Origin: Methanogenium organophilum | GTDB lineage: Archaea; Halobacteriota; Methanomicrobia; Methanomicrobiales; Methanomicrobiaceae | Direction of reading: 5' to 3' | Assembly: GCF_026684035.1 (NCBI RefSeq) | Contig: NZ_CP113361.1 | Location: 620,001-684,000, forward strand | DNA length: 64,000 bases | Part shown: in pieces, positions 17,809 to 27,176 of the stretch | Numbering within the stretch: the stretch's first letter is position 1 | How the letters are laid out: every line of letters begins with the position of its first letter | Translations under genes and position numbers: made by a program | The notes under the pieces: model-generated | Database searches by the model: none | The model's input: the letters and a program-made list of their open reading frames with translations, nothing else | What the model was told of the DNA's origin: nothing

Positions 17809-17949
17809 GCATCGGGGACCCGACATCCCAAAATCCCAACCCTCATTTTCACCAAAGAGAGAAGGGTGGCACCCCCACATGCTGAACAATCAGGCAGCCC
17901 GCCCCCCGTTTTTTGATAAGAAAGCGCACTCTGATGACAATACAGCAGG

Positions 17950-19152
17950 TCACAACAGTGTACGTTCAGAGCCTGCTTCCATAACGCGCCGTGCATAGAA
18001 GAATACCGGAAGAGCGATGCACTGAACCAGTGCCATGATTGCAATGACCAGCGGGACGGAGATCTCATAGACCCACCCCAGAAGCAGGCTGCCTGCAAAC
18101 CATGACGCTCCATAAATGGTATTGAAGATGCCATATGCCAATCCTCGTTTTGATACTGCGGTATAATCTGCAACAGCGGCCCTGAGGATTGTCTCCTGGA
18201 TACCCATCACTGCTCCCCAGAGAATGGCTGCAAAGAGCGCCGAACCATACGATGCCCCAAAGGCGAAAAAAGGAATGACAAAGCTCACCACCGGCGCTGC
18301 GGCAAGGACAATGAGCCCGTGCCGGTCATACAATCGTCCGGCAACAAGTGCCACTACCGCATCAACACCCATTGCTATCGCATAGAAGAGCGGGATCTGG
18401 GCATTCGAGACAATCCCTGTAGATGAATAATGATATGCAATCAGCGGGAATACGGCAAAACCGGCCATTGTCAGCGCCGTAAATATGCCATAGGGCACCA
18501 GTGCCTGCGCGGAGAGATGCTTCCCGGACGTACCTGATACCATCTCCATCTCCTCAGGCACCGGCGCCTTCATACGGGTGATATACAGTGCCGCCATCAT
18601 CAGGAAGAAAGGAATGAGAAGAAGTGCGAAGCCTCCCCGGTAGTCTCCCTGCACCAGAAATACCGCAGAAAATATGAGCGGGCCTGCAATGGCCCCTATC
18701 TGGTCCATCGCCTCGTGGATGGCAAACCCCCACCCTCTTCCGACAGTGACCGTCACGTTCGAGAGGATCGCATCCTTCGCGGGTGCCCGGATGCCTTTCC
18801 CCATCCGTTCGATTATATAAAGGACAGCAGCAATCTCCCATGACCCGGCAAGAGCAAGGAACGGTACTGCAAGAAGCATCCCATACCCAAGAAAGGTCAG
18901 TGTCCAGTAATGACGTGTGGCATCCGCAACATACCCGGAGATGAGACGGAGGCCATACCCGACAAACTCCCCAAAACCGGCAACAAACGCAACAACAAAC
19001 GCACTGCCCCCAAGGATGTACAGGTACGGGCCTGCCACACTCCGTGCCCCCTCATAGCACATGTCCCCGAAAAGGGAGACAATGCCAAAAAGAAGGATAA
19101 CAGCATATGCATTCCGCCTTGTACCCGCCGGGAGAGGAGAAAACGGCCCCAT
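17950..19152 (-). CDS. Major facilitator superfamily transporter
   Basis: A membrane transporter of 400 residues with about twelve helices. The signature loop between helices 2 and 3 appears as GLRLISGYVADATRHYW, and the equivalent loop in the second half as VAGRLYDRHGL, both MFS hallmarks. Residues AKDAILSNVTVTVGRGWGFAIHEAMDQIGAIAGPLI resemble MFS proteins from archaea often annotated as multidrug or metal-resistance carriers. The substrate cannot be told. I set the start at MGPFSPLP, just before the first helix; an upstream frame (to 19245) would add a non-conserved head overlapping the divergent promoter region of znuA. Confidence 0.82.
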   Translation of the reverse strand: MGPFSPLPAGTRRNAYAVILLFGIVSLFGDMCYEGARSVAGPYLYILGGSAFVVAFVAGFGEFVGYGLRLISGYVADATRHYWTLTFLGYGMLLAVPFLALAGSWEIAAVLYIIERMGKGIRAPAKDAILSNVTVTVGRGWGFAIHEAMDQIGAIAGPLIFSAVFLVQGDYRGGFALLLIPFFLMMAALYITRMKAPVPEEMEMVSGTSGKHLSAQALVPYGIFTALTMAGFAVFPLIAYHYSSTGIVSNAQIPLFYAIAMGVDAVVALVAGRLYDRHGLIVLAAAPVVSFVIPFFAFGASYGSALFAAILWGAVMGIQETILRAAVADYTAVSKRGLAYGIFNTIYGASWFAGSLLLGWVYEISVPLVIAIMALVQCIALPVFFYARRVMEAGSERTLL

Positions 19153-19236
19153 ACATACTATTCTCAACCACCATCCGTAATCAAACAATGTGTCCACCCT
19201 CCAGAACACCCGTACATTCTCACCACCAAACCATTT

Positions 19237-20265
19237 ATGAATCAATACCGAAAATACAGTGACAGGGAGGCCGTTCCCACGGAAAAATCTCAGAACAACC
19301 GAACAACGAATATTGCCCCGTCACAAGGGCTGCAACAGAGAGCCGTATTTATCATTGGAATAATCCTGGTTTCGGCCATATTTACCAGCGGATGCATGAA
19401 TAATACGACAACACCAGCAACGCAAACAGGCGGTATCACTGACTCTGCACCATTCACGGTTGCAGTCACCATCCCGCCATACCGGGAATTCGCGGAAGCC
19501 ATCGGAGGGGATCACGTCACGGTCATGGTCATGGTGCCCGCCGGGGCAAGTCCCCACACCTATGAACCCACGCCCGGTCAGTTGCGGGCGCTTGCAGATA
19601 CACCACTGTACCTGGCAGTGGGTTCCGGCATTGAATTCGAGGAGGCATGGATGGAGAGCCTCACCGCAGTCAACCCCGGTATGCAGGTCGTTGATACCTC
19701 TGCGGGCATCACCCTTCTCCACACCGACGAGGGGGATGCACCCGTCACTGATACTACAGTAGGTACAGATGGCGACATCCGCTATGACCCCCACATCTGG
19801 CTGTCACCTGCAAACGCCCGCGTCATCGCACGCACTATCGCTGACGCCTATATCACGTATGCACCGGCAGACGCTGCATATTTTGAGGGGCAATTTGCAT
19901 CATACGATGCAGAACTCGAACAGCTGGACCAGGAAATAGAGGAGACTTTTGCCGGAACGGATAAAAAAACGGTACTCGTCTATCACCCGGCATGGGGATA
20001 CTATGCCGACCGCTACGGACTTGACATGCACGCGGTTGAAACAGACGGAAAAGAGCCCTCGCCAGCCAATCTTCAGAAAATCATCTCCACCGCAAAAGAG
20101 AACGAAATCCCGGTCATATTTGCCTCACCGGAGTCCCCGACACGCAACGCAGAGGCCATCGCAGATGAAATCGGCGGGCAGGTTGTCTACATAAGTCCCC
20201 TTGCAGAGGACTACACGGACAATCTGGTACAGGTGACAGATGCGTTCAGGACGTGGGGCGTATGA
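19237..20265 (+). CDS. znuA: Zinc/manganese ABC transporter substrate-binding lipoprotein
   Basis: An extracellular metal-binding receptor of 342 residues. A hydrophobic helix followed by a lipobox (TSGC) anchors it to the membrane. The cluster A-1/ZnuA fold is shown by FTVAVTIPPYREFAEAIGG, the first ligand His in GASPHTYEPTPGQ, the second in DPHIWLSPANA, the third in VYHPAWGYYADRYGL, and the C-terminal IFASPESPTRNAEAIADEIGG. The His-rich loop of typical Zn receptors is absent and a short acidic insert occupies that place, so the metal (Zn or Mn) is uncertain. It is the first gene of a three-gene operon with four- and three-base overlaps. Confidence 0.9.
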   Translation: MNQYRKYSDREAVPTEKSQNNRTTNIAPSQGLQQRAVFIIGIILVSAIFTSGCMNNTTTPATQTGGITDSAPFTVAVTIPPYREFAEAIGGDHVTVMVMVPAGASPHTYEPTPGQLRALADTPLYLAVGSGIEFEEAWMESLTAVNPGMQVVDTSAGITLLHTDEGDAPVTDTTVGTDGDIRYDPHIWLSPANARVIARTIADAYITYAPADAAYFEGQFASYDAELEQLDQEIEETFAGTDKKTVLVYHPAWGYYADRYGLDMHAVETDGKEPSPANLQKIISTAKENEIPVIFASPESPTRNAEAIADEIGGQVVYISPLAEDYTDNLVQVTDAFRTWGV

Positions 20266-21047
20266 ATACGAAACCGCCGGTCATCGAAGTTGAGCAGGTA
20301 AACCTCTTCCAGAACGGGCATCCGGTTCTTGAGGATGTCAGCCTGACGGTGAATGAACATGAGTTCCATGCGATCATCGGCCCGAACGGTGGGGGAAAGA
20401 CCACACTCCTCAAGGTGATCCTCGGCCTCATCCGTCCGGATTCCGGCACGGTCAGAGTAATGGGCGGCACACCCCACGCGATGCGGGCACATCTCGGGTA
20501 TGTGCCGCAGTTTCGCACCTTTGACTTCCAGTTCCCGATATCGGTAGAGGACATGGTGGTATCAGGACGTCTCGGCCATCTTGATAGTCCCTTCCGGCGC
20601 CTGTCACATGTAGACAGGGAGGCAGCGGACGAGGCGATGGCAACAATGGAGATCACCCATCTCAGGGACCGCCCCATACACGACATCTCAGGCGGGGAAC
20701 GACAGCGGGCAATCATTGCCCGTGCCCTTGCCGGAAAACCCTCCGTCCTGCTCCTTGACGAACCGACCGTCTATGTGGACAGTCCGACCGCAGAACGTTT
20801 TTATGATATTCTCAGTCGTCTGCGCGAAACAATGACCATCGTGCTCGTTACCCATGACATCACCGCCCTCTCACCGGATGTCACCCACATCTCCTGTGTC
20901 AACCGGCGTCTCTTTACGCACCATGACAACCAGATCACAGAAGAGATGATCACAGGCGCCTACCACTGTCCGGTAGACCTCATCGCCCACGGTATCCCTC
21001 ACCGGGTCATCCCCGACCACGACAACCGAGTATTCGGGGGCAGATAA
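20262..21047 (+). CDS. znuC: Metal ABC transporter ATP-binding protein
   Basis: The cytoplasmic ATPase of the metal importer, 261 residues. Walker A is GPNGGGKTTLLK, the Q loop is LGYVPQ, the signature is ISGGERQRAIIARAL, Walker B is VLLLDEPTVYVD, and the switch is VTHDI. The ATG overlaps the znuA stop codon, and the stop overlaps the znuB start codon, so the three proteins are translationally coupled. A Met three codons upstream is in frame but lies inside znuA and has no ribosome site. Confidence 0.93.
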   Translation: MNTKPPVIEVEQVNLFQNGHPVLEDVSLTVNEHEFHAIIGPNGGGKTTLLKVILGLIRPDSGTVRVMGGTPHAMRAHLGYVPQFRTFDFQFPISVEDMVVSGRLGHLDSPFRRLSHVDREAADEAMATMEITHLRDRPIHDISGGERQRAIIARALAGKPSVLLLDEPTVYVDSPTAERFYDILSRLRETMTIVLVTHDITALSPDVTHISCVNRRLFTHHDNQITEEMITGAYHCPVDLIAHGIPHRVIPDHDNRVFGGR

Positions 21048-21874
21048 TGATAGAAGCACTGGGATTTGAATTCTTTCGCAATGCCCTCATCGCAGGGGTG
21101 CTTGCTGCGATCGCCTGCGGCGTCATCGGCAGTTTTGTGGTTGTGAAACGGATGGCCTCCCTTGCAGGCGGCATCTCTCATGCAGCATTCGGCGGCATCG
21201 GTCTGGGGTATTTTCTCGGAATAGATCCGCTTGCAGGTGCTGCAGCAGTCGCACTCGGCACGTCTGCTGCCACCGCGTGGATACGAATGAAGGCGCACCA
21301 GCACCTCGACACCCTCGTTGGTGCAGTATGGGCCACCGGCATGGCGGCAGGTATCCTTTTTATCTACCTCACCCCTGGGTTTGCCCCCGACCTGTTCAGC
21401 TATCTATTCGGAAATATTCTCCTCGTCCCGCGTGACACACTCCTCATTATGGCTGCACTCACCGCAGGTATCTGCATCGTTGTGGCGGCCCTCTATCCCC
21501 GCCTTGTGGCGGTAAGTTTTGACGAGGAGTACGCCTCAGTAATGGACCTGCACCCCGATTGGATCATGGTCATCCTTCTGCTGTTGACCGGCCTCACGGT
21601 AGTGATGCTCATCCAGATTGTCGGAATCATCTTGGTGATAGCACTCCTGACACTGCCGGCGGCAACCGCACGCCTCTTCTCTAATAGTATGAAAGAGATG
21701 ATCATCAGTGCGTCCCTCCTGGGCATTCTCTTCACCACCGCCGGCATATGGCTCTCGTACGCCTTTGACATCCCATCCGGAGCGACGATTGTAATGGTGA
21801 GTGCGTGTGTGTATTTTGGAGCACTGCCCATCCAACATCACATACGGGGCGGGAACCGCGGCGAATCCCAATAA
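21047..21874 (+). CDS. znuB: Metal ABC transporter permease
   Basis: The membrane channel subunit, 275 residues with about eight hydrophobic helices, of the ABC-3 (zinc/manganese) permease family. The N-terminus reads FFRNALIAGVLAAIACGVIGSFVVVKRMASLAGGISHAAFGGIG, a very characteristic opening in which the SHAAFGG loop is conserved. LLTLPAATARLFS later marks the ATPase-contact region. The gene ends the znuACB operon. Confidence 0.93.
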   Translation: MIEALGFEFFRNALIAGVLAAIACGVIGSFVVVKRMASLAGGISHAAFGGIGLGYFLGIDPLAGAAAVALGTSAATAWIRMKAHQHLDTLVGAVWATGMAAGILFIYLTPGFAPDLFSYLFGNILLVPRDTLLIMAALTAGICIVVAALYPRLVAVSFDEEYASVMDLHPDWIMVILLLLTGLTVVMLIQIVGIILVIALLTLPAATARLFSNSMKEMIISASLLGILFTTAGIWLSYAFDIPSGATIVMVSACVYFGALPIQHHIRGGNRGESQ

Positions 21875-21943
21875 TATCATCTATGAAACTCCGGATGGAT
21901 GAGAACGAACCCGATTAACAGAAAAGAGGGAGACTGATGAAGG

Positions 21944-23446
21944 TCAGACCTCCTGCATAAACCGGACACAGGTGCTGTCGTCTTCTGTATGCAGTGTCAA
22001 TTCATTCCCGCTCATCCGGTAGGAGACCGCCTGTTCCAGCGCCGCAAGATACCCACTCTCCTGATCCATCACCCCAACAGGCGTTTCACAGTACATCATC
22101 GTCATACCCAGCGGGCCAATGGAGATTGTCGGCCCGTCTGTCGTGTATGAACCAAAATAACTGTTGCAGCCGCTCTTACCCGTCACCTGTCCGTCTTCAC
22201 CGAAGACTGCGGTCACATCGGTGCCCGCCAGTGCAGATACCGTATTCCCGCCCGCATCCCGGTATGAGACCATCTGCCACTCACCTGCGGTCAGTTTCGG
22301 CTGTGCAATGGCATAGGTCACGAGAATACTACCGTCTTCATCCCGCAGGGTGAGCGTCTCCGGCGCCCGTTCAAACGTGGAAACATCACCCAGAAGGGCC
22401 AGATACTGAGACTCCTGCTCCATCACTCCTTCAGGCGTTTCGCAGGACATCCGGGTCGAGCCGACAGGGCCGATGGTTAACTCCATCCCACTCACCGAAT
22501 ATGACGCAAAATAATTGTTGCAGCCCGCACTGCCGGTCACCTGCCCGTCTTCACCGAAGACCGCGGTGATGGTGGTGCCCACGAGTGGGGAGATAACACC
22601 ACCCTGACCATTATTGTAACCAGTCACTTCCCAGTCCTCCCCCTGCGGAGCCGGAGTGTATCTTTTGTATACCGCCATTCGCGTACCGTCTGCATCCGTG
22701 ATGGTCAGATCACCAGGTCCAACACGGAAGGAGGCAGCCGCCTGCACAGCCGCAAGATACGCACTCTCCTGTGCCATCACACCTTCAGGGTCCATGCAGT
22801 ACATCTCCGTCATGGCAAGCGGCCCGATGGAGATGGCACTACCGGTCACGACATATGCTCCGGAATAGCTATTGCATCCCGCCGTCCCGGATATCTGCCC
22901 GTCTTCACTGAATGCTGCCGTGACAGCAGTCCCTGTGAGAACAGAGACAAAACCGCCCGCCCCATTGTTGTAGCCAGTGAGCATCCATTCTGTTCCACCC
23001 AGGTTCTGGTTCACCGCACGGTAGACAAGGATTTCCTGCCCGGATGAGTCCGTTATTGTAAGCTGATCACCTGAGACCATGTATCCTGCCGCTGTCCGGA
23101 GGAGTGACAGGTAGCGTGACTCCTGGTCCATCACACCCGACTCACCGCAGTACATCATCGTCACTACTGGCATTTCCACTGTAAGCGACTGCCCATCCGT
23201 GACATATGCCGCAGTATACGTGTTGCACCCGGATGTGCCCCCCACAGAACCGTCTGCGAACTCAGCGGTGACAGGTGCTGTTGCAAGCGATTCTGTCATG
23301 GAACCGTCCATATTCATATAACTCTCCAACATCCAGACTGTGCCGGTCAGGTCGCCCCCTCCCATCGGTTCCTCTGTACATCCACAGCAGAACACGACGC
23401 CAAGGAGAATAAGAACCGTCCCCACAGTCATTGTCCCTCTTCTCAT
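21944..23446 (-). CDS. Lipoprotein with four META/HslJ domains
   Basis: A secreted lipoprotein of 500 residues. A signal helix leads to a lipobox Cys about residue 23 (FCCGC). Four tandem META (HslJ-like) domains follow, about residues 33-143, 148-260, 268-380 and 386-498. Each repeats the same plan: W-x-L/V-x-Y near the start, T-AFxEDG-x-GxxGCNxY, then IGP-x-x-TxMxC, GVMxQESxYL, and a final LTI strand. Each unit keeps the GCN cysteine and the MxC cysteine, so four possible disulfides exist. META domains in bacteria are linked to stress and drug resistance, but the function here is unknown. Monocistronic. Confidence 0.85.
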   Translation of the reverse strand: MRRGTMTVGTVLILLGVVFCCGCTEEPMGGGDLTGTVWMLESYMNMDGSMTESLATAPVTAEFADGSVGGTSGCNTYTAAYVTDGQSLTVEMPVVTMMYCGESGVMDQESRYLSLLRTAAGYMVSGDQLTITDSSGQEILVYRAVNQNLGGTEWMLTGYNNGAGGFVSVLTGTAVTAAFSEDGQISGTAGCNSYSGAYVVTGSAISIGPLAMTEMYCMDPEGVMAQESAYLAAVQAAASFRVGPGDLTITDADGTRMAVYKRYTPAPQGEDWEVTGYNNGQGGVISPLVGTTITAVFGEDGQVTGSAGCNNYFASYSVSGMELTIGPVGSTRMSCETPEGVMEQESQYLALLGDVSTFERAPETLTLRDEDGSILVTYAIAQPKLTAGEWQMVSYRDAGGNTVSALAGTDVTAVFGEDGQVTGKSGCNSYFGSYTTDGPTISIGPLGMTMMYCETPVGVMDQESGYLAALEQAVSYRMSGNELTLHTEDDSTCVRFMQEV

Positions 23447-23639
23447 ACGTCCCTGAATATCATTCAGACCATATATGTACTATGGTAAAAAGATGGATTT
23501 CCGGTTCACACAACCGGTATCAATGACCCATATTCCATCACACACCATGAGGATTTCATGAGATCCCGCACAAGAACAGGAATAACCGAATCTCCAACCA
23601 TGGAAGAATCGGCCGGATGATATGAAAAATATGGTATGA

Positions 23640-24221
23640 TTATGGATTCAGGGCTTCGCGACCCAGTTCAAAGGCACGGATATTGGTCTCGACGGTCTTT
23701 GGCGGGACAGACCGGGAGATCGCTTCCCTGAGGGCCTCAACACTCAGTGGCAGCACGTGTGACGCCGCACCAAGCATCACCACATTCTGTGCGAGAATCG
23801 TGCCCGCCTCGATCGCAAGACCTGCCGCATCAATAGCGGTGCAGGAGACATCCGCGAGTCGCTCCATGACTTCAGCCTCTGTCGGCACCTCAGCGCCTGC
23901 TGTGAAGGCCGATGTAGGCACAATGACCGAATCGCTCGTCACGATGGTGCCGCCGGGTTTCAGGAAATGGCGGTACCGGAGCGCCTCAAGGAGATCAAAC
24001 GAGATGATAAGATCAGCAGTACCCGGTGAGATCAGCGGGCCATATACCCCGCCGATACGGATATGGGTCTCCACAGATCCACCGCGCTGTGCCATCCCGT
24101 GGGTTTCAGCTCCGCGTACAGGCACTCCCGCAACGAGGCATGCCGTGCCCAGAATGTTTGACGCAAGAATCGTGCCCTGTCCGCCGACACCGACAATCAG
24201 CACATCAAAGGATTCGGTCAT
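23640..24221 (-). CDS. iorB: Indolepyruvate ferredoxin oxidoreductase, beta subunit
   Basis: The gamma-type (beta) subunit of indolepyruvate:ferredoxin oxidoreductase, 193 residues, which with IorA converts aryl pyruvates to aryl-CoA and reduced ferredoxin, or runs in reverse for aryl acid assimilation in methanogens. The family patterns are visible: VLIVGVGGQGTILASNILG at the start, GAETHGMAQRGGSVETHIRIG, and LIISFDLLEALRY. It starts four bases before the iorA stop codon, so translation is coupled. Confidence 0.95.
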   Translation of the reverse strand: MTESFDVLIVGVGGQGTILASNILGTACLVAGVPVRGAETHGMAQRGGSVETHIRIGGVYGPLISPGTADLIISFDLLEALRYRHFLKPGGTIVTSDSVIVPTSAFTAGAEVPTEAEVMERLADVSCTAIDAAGLAIEAGTILAQNVVMLGAASHVLPLSVEALREAISRSVPPKTVETNIRAFELGREALNP

Positions 24222-25987
24222 TTCGCACCCCCCTTGTGAATTGCCCCCGCAGGACAGATGTCAGCACATACCGAACATCCGCTGCAGAGACTCGTAATCA
24301 GCGCCTTTCCGTCATGGAATTCAATGGCCGGACACCCGAATTTTACACAGAGGCCACAACCGGTGCAGACCTCCGGGTCCACCACATACGGTTTCCGGCG
24401 GATACCCTCACGGCGTGCGGCAATCACACACGGCTGGCGGGCCACAATCACCTTTACACCGTCGCGTCCCTTCGCTGTTTTCAGTGCCTCGAGAAGACCG
24501 GTGAGATCATAGGAGCTGACCGTCTCAACCCAGGTCGCACCGACGGAGCGGCAAATCGCTTCAAGGGAAACGGGGGGAGAGGCCACACCGGTGGCAGTCA
24601 CTCCCGTATTCGGGTTGGGTTGGTGACCGGTCATCGCCGTGATACGGTTATCGAGAATGACGACCGTTATATTGGCACCGTTATAGACCGCATTCAGGAG
24701 TCCCTGAATACCGGTGTGCAGGAATGTCGAGTCTCCGATGGTGCAGACCACCGGACGTGTCTCACCAGACTGCGCGATCCCGCTTCCGACAGTGATGGAC
24801 GCACCCATACAGATGGTAGTGTCCACCACTCCGAGCTGGATGCCGAGGGTATAGCAGCCGATGTCACTCGGGAAGATGCCGTCTTTAAACACCCTCTTCA
24901 TTGCATAGAAGACCGCACGGTGGCCACATCCGGCACAGAGAAGCGGCGGGCGGGAAGGGATGCCGGCCTCAGGCTCTACCACGGGGTAGGTCTTTGTGGG
25001 AACATATCCTGCAGATACCATCGCCTGCGCCACCGCCGCAGGAGATAGCTCCCCTTCCAGCGCCAGATGACCATCCATCTTTCCGTGGACAACCGTTGTC
25101 GTCGCAGCCATGCGGACTGACTCTTCAATGACAGGCGAGAGTTCTTCGATGACAAGCACCGTCTCATGCTGGTCCACAAACGCTTTGAGCCATTCGGCAT
25201 CAATCGGGTAGGCACCGATTTTTGCAAAGGAAACACCCTCGGGAATGAGTTCTTCCACATAAGATGCGGCAATACCTCCACTGATGATGGCTGTTTTCCC
25301 GCGCACCTCTGCGGAATTAAACCCGCCTTCAACAAGCATCTTTGCAAGGGGCGCCTGTTTTTCATTGAGCGTTTTGTGCAACACACGCGTATGGACAGGG
25401 ATGACCACATACTGCTGCGGGTTTCTGACAAACTCACCCGTCCGGTGCCCGGTGCCGACGTCACCGGGTTCAATATCACTTTTCGAGTGGCATATGCGTG
25501 TTGTCGGGCGGAATAGCACAGGCAGTCCCACCTTTTCCGATAGAGTAAATGCCGCCTTCATCATTGAATGCGCATCACGGATACTTGCAGGGTCAAGACA
25601 CGGGATCTTTGCGAAGAGTGCATATCGCCTGCTGTCCTGTTCATTCTGTGAACTGTGTGCATAGGGATCATCGGCAGAGAGAATCACAAACCCGCCTGTC
25701 ACCCCGGTGTAGGCACTGGTAAGGAGCGGATCTGCTGCCACATTAAGCCCGACATGCTTCATCGTGACAAGAGAGCGGATACCCGTCCATGCCGCAGCAA
25801 GGGCATTTTCAAAGGCAACCTTCTCATTTACCGACCATTCAACGTAGAAATCACGGTCTTTCTGGTGGCGGAGGGAATCAATCACTTCTGACGACGGAGT
25901 CCCCGGGTACCCGCTTGCAAAGTCAATCTCTGCTTCCAGGCACGCGTGGGCAATCACCTCGTTCCCCAGCATATATCGAGTATTCAT
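24218..25987 (-). CDS. iorA: Indolepyruvate ferredoxin oxidoreductase, alpha subunit
   Basis: The thiamine-diphosphate catalytic subunit, 589 residues. The N-terminal pyrimidine domain begins with GNEVIAHACLEAEIDFASGYPGTPSSEVID. The TPP domain shows CAGCGHRAVF, GDIGCYTLG in the form SDIGCYTLG, and GDSTFLHTGIQGLLNAVYN with NITVVILDN. The C-terminus carries two ferredoxin clusters: CTGCGLCVKFGCPAI and CSGCSVCADICPAGAI (one with a CxxCxxxxxC spacing, as is usual in IorA). It is the first gene of iorAB. Confidence 0.96.
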   Translation of the reverse strand: MNTRYMLGNEVIAHACLEAEIDFASGYPGTPSSEVIDSLRHQKDRDFYVEWSVNEKVAFENALAAAWTGIRSLVTMKHVGLNVAADPLLTSAYTGVTGGFVILSADDPYAHSSQNEQDSRRYALFAKIPCLDPASIRDAHSMMKAAFTLSEKVGLPVLFRPTTRICHSKSDIEPGDVGTGHRTGEFVRNPQQYVVIPVHTRVLHKTLNEKQAPLAKMLVEGGFNSAEVRGKTAIISGGIAASYVEELIPEGVSFAKIGAYPIDAEWLKAFVDQHETVLVIEELSPVIEESVRMAATTTVVHGKMDGHLALEGELSPAAVAQAMVSAGYVPTKTYPVVEPEAGIPSRPPLLCAGCGHRAVFYAMKRVFKDGIFPSDIGCYTLGIQLGVVDTTICMGASITVGSGIAQSGETRPVVCTIGDSTFLHTGIQGLLNAVYNGANITVVILDNRITAMTGHQPNPNTGVTATGVASPPVSLEAICRSVGATWVETVSSYDLTGLLEALKTAKGRDGVKVIVARQPCVIAARREGIRRKPYVVDPEVCTGCGLCVKFGCPAIEFHDGKALITSLCSGCSVCADICPAGAIHKGGAK

Positions 25988-26012
25988 ACCTGACAGAAGA
26001 TATGAGTAAGAA

Positions 26013-26026
26013 CCGGTTTATACTAT
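26013..26026 (-). promoter_or_regulatory. TATA box of iorAB
   Basis: The minus strand reads AATAGTATAAACCG, about 26-39 bases upstream of the iorA start codon, so the transcript would be nearly leaderless. Confidence 0.5.
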
Positions 26027-26137
26027 TCTGATCCAATTGGCACTTGCCGCCCGAAAGGGGAAATTTGAGACCGACGAGACGTGAATCAAAACTGTTAATT
26101 ACCCAGGAGTCCCATCTAATTAGGTAATTCTACGAGT

Positions 26138-26210
26138 GGGCCCGTAGCATAGTCGGTGGTGCACCCGGCTGATAACCGGGAGGTCGTGCGTTCGAGTCGC
26201 ACCGGGCCCA
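26138..26210 (+). tRNA. tRNA-Ile (GAT anticodon)
   Basis: Acceptor GGGCCCG pairs with CGGGCCC, discriminator A. The anticodon stem CCCGG/CCGGG closes loop CTGATAA (anticodon GAT). The T arm is GTGCG-TTCGAGT-CGCAC. No intron and no encoded CCA. Confidence 0.95.
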
Positions 26211-26331
26211 TTATTCTTTCATATTTTTGGTGATGAGAGTCATCCTTTAATGCATCTTTTCGGATTATGCCCGGTATGTTCGCCATTGTTAATTCATTTC
26301 CTTAATAAGGGGGCGCTTCCCAATACACTGT

Positions 26332-26802
26332 ATGGACATACGACAGGCCGCGGCGGTCGCTCTTGCAGGGGTTGTGCTTTTTATATACCTCTCAATCATT
26401 GGCCAGTATGCGGCAAGCATCGCAGTTATGATCATCCTGATCATCGGCATGACCATCTACATGACCAGGCTTGGAAAAATAATTGGAGACATACCTGAAC
26501 TGACCGCAAAACTCAGCCCGGATGCAAAAAGCGTTATCATCAGAAACTCTGGAAATACCAGTGCCGTGCAGATTCATGTCGCACTCGTCCCGCTTGATAT
26601 TGAATATGATATCACAGAGATACCGGCAGAGGAAGAGCACACACATTCCCTTGACACGATGATCAACGAGGCGAAGGCATTCATCACATGGAAAGATAGT
26701 GAAGGCCACACATTCAGCCATGAAAGTGCCATCTCCGCGCTGGGGAAAGGAGAGGACGACCTTCTCAAACCGATGTTCCCGATGTTTGATATCAAAAAGT
26801 AA
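26332..26802 (+). CDS. Unrecognised membrane-anchored protein
   Basis: A 156-residue protein I do not recognise. Two hydrophobic helices at residues about 7-24 and 27-45 form a hairpin. They are followed by a soluble, predominantly beta domain of about 105 residues (SVIIRNSGNTSAVQIHVALVP), rich in charged residues, with no cysteines or known catalytic motif. The sequence of the soluble part, with a small immunoglobulin-like pattern, suggests an anchored domain on one membrane face. The codon use resembles its neighbours, so it is probably real. It lies alone between tRNA-Ile and a long gene-free stretch. Confidence 0.65.
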   Translation: MDIRQAAAVALAGVVLFIYLSIIGQYAASIAVMIILIIGMTIYMTRLGKIIGDIPELTAKLSPDAKSVIIRNSGNTSAVQIHVALVPLDIEYDITEIPAEEEHTHSLDTMINEAKAFITWKDSEGHTFSHESAISALGKGEDDLLKPMFPMFDIKK

Positions 26803-27176
26803 TACGGAAGAGAGCAGCCGCTGTCACTGTATTGGTATGGAATCACCTGAAAGGTCTTCTCCTACAGGTTCTGAAACATTCGTTTATCCTTTTTTCCCTG
26901 TCTCAGACTGAAGCTTTGAAAAGAGAGGAGGTGGAAATCCCCTCTGAATGATAATCGTATGAAATTAATTTCCGGGATGCAGAATATTGCATTTCCTCTC
27001 AGGAAACAATAACCCTGCAGGAAGGATATGTTCTGGTAATGACAGGTATTGCACCGGTGCGATATGCAATCAGGCAATCCATCCGGAATTATCAGGGAGA
27101 GATTCCCCGTCCGGCCATTCATCCCGACTGGTATGTACAAATACTGATAGGTATCTGTCCCGGTTCATTTCCGGAC
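26803..27176. other. Gene-free stretch
   Basis: About 370 bases between the membrane-anchored protein and a convergent exported protein. I see no tRNA, no long stem and no frame with plausible composition. It may hold the two genes' terminators. Confidence 0.4.

Noticed and set aside
18910-19236. N-terminal extension of the zinc receptor gene into the MFS gene
   Set aside because: The upstream frame lies antisense to the MFS gene and has no signal-like or conserved sequence; the lipoprotein signal begins properly after MNQYRKY at 19237.
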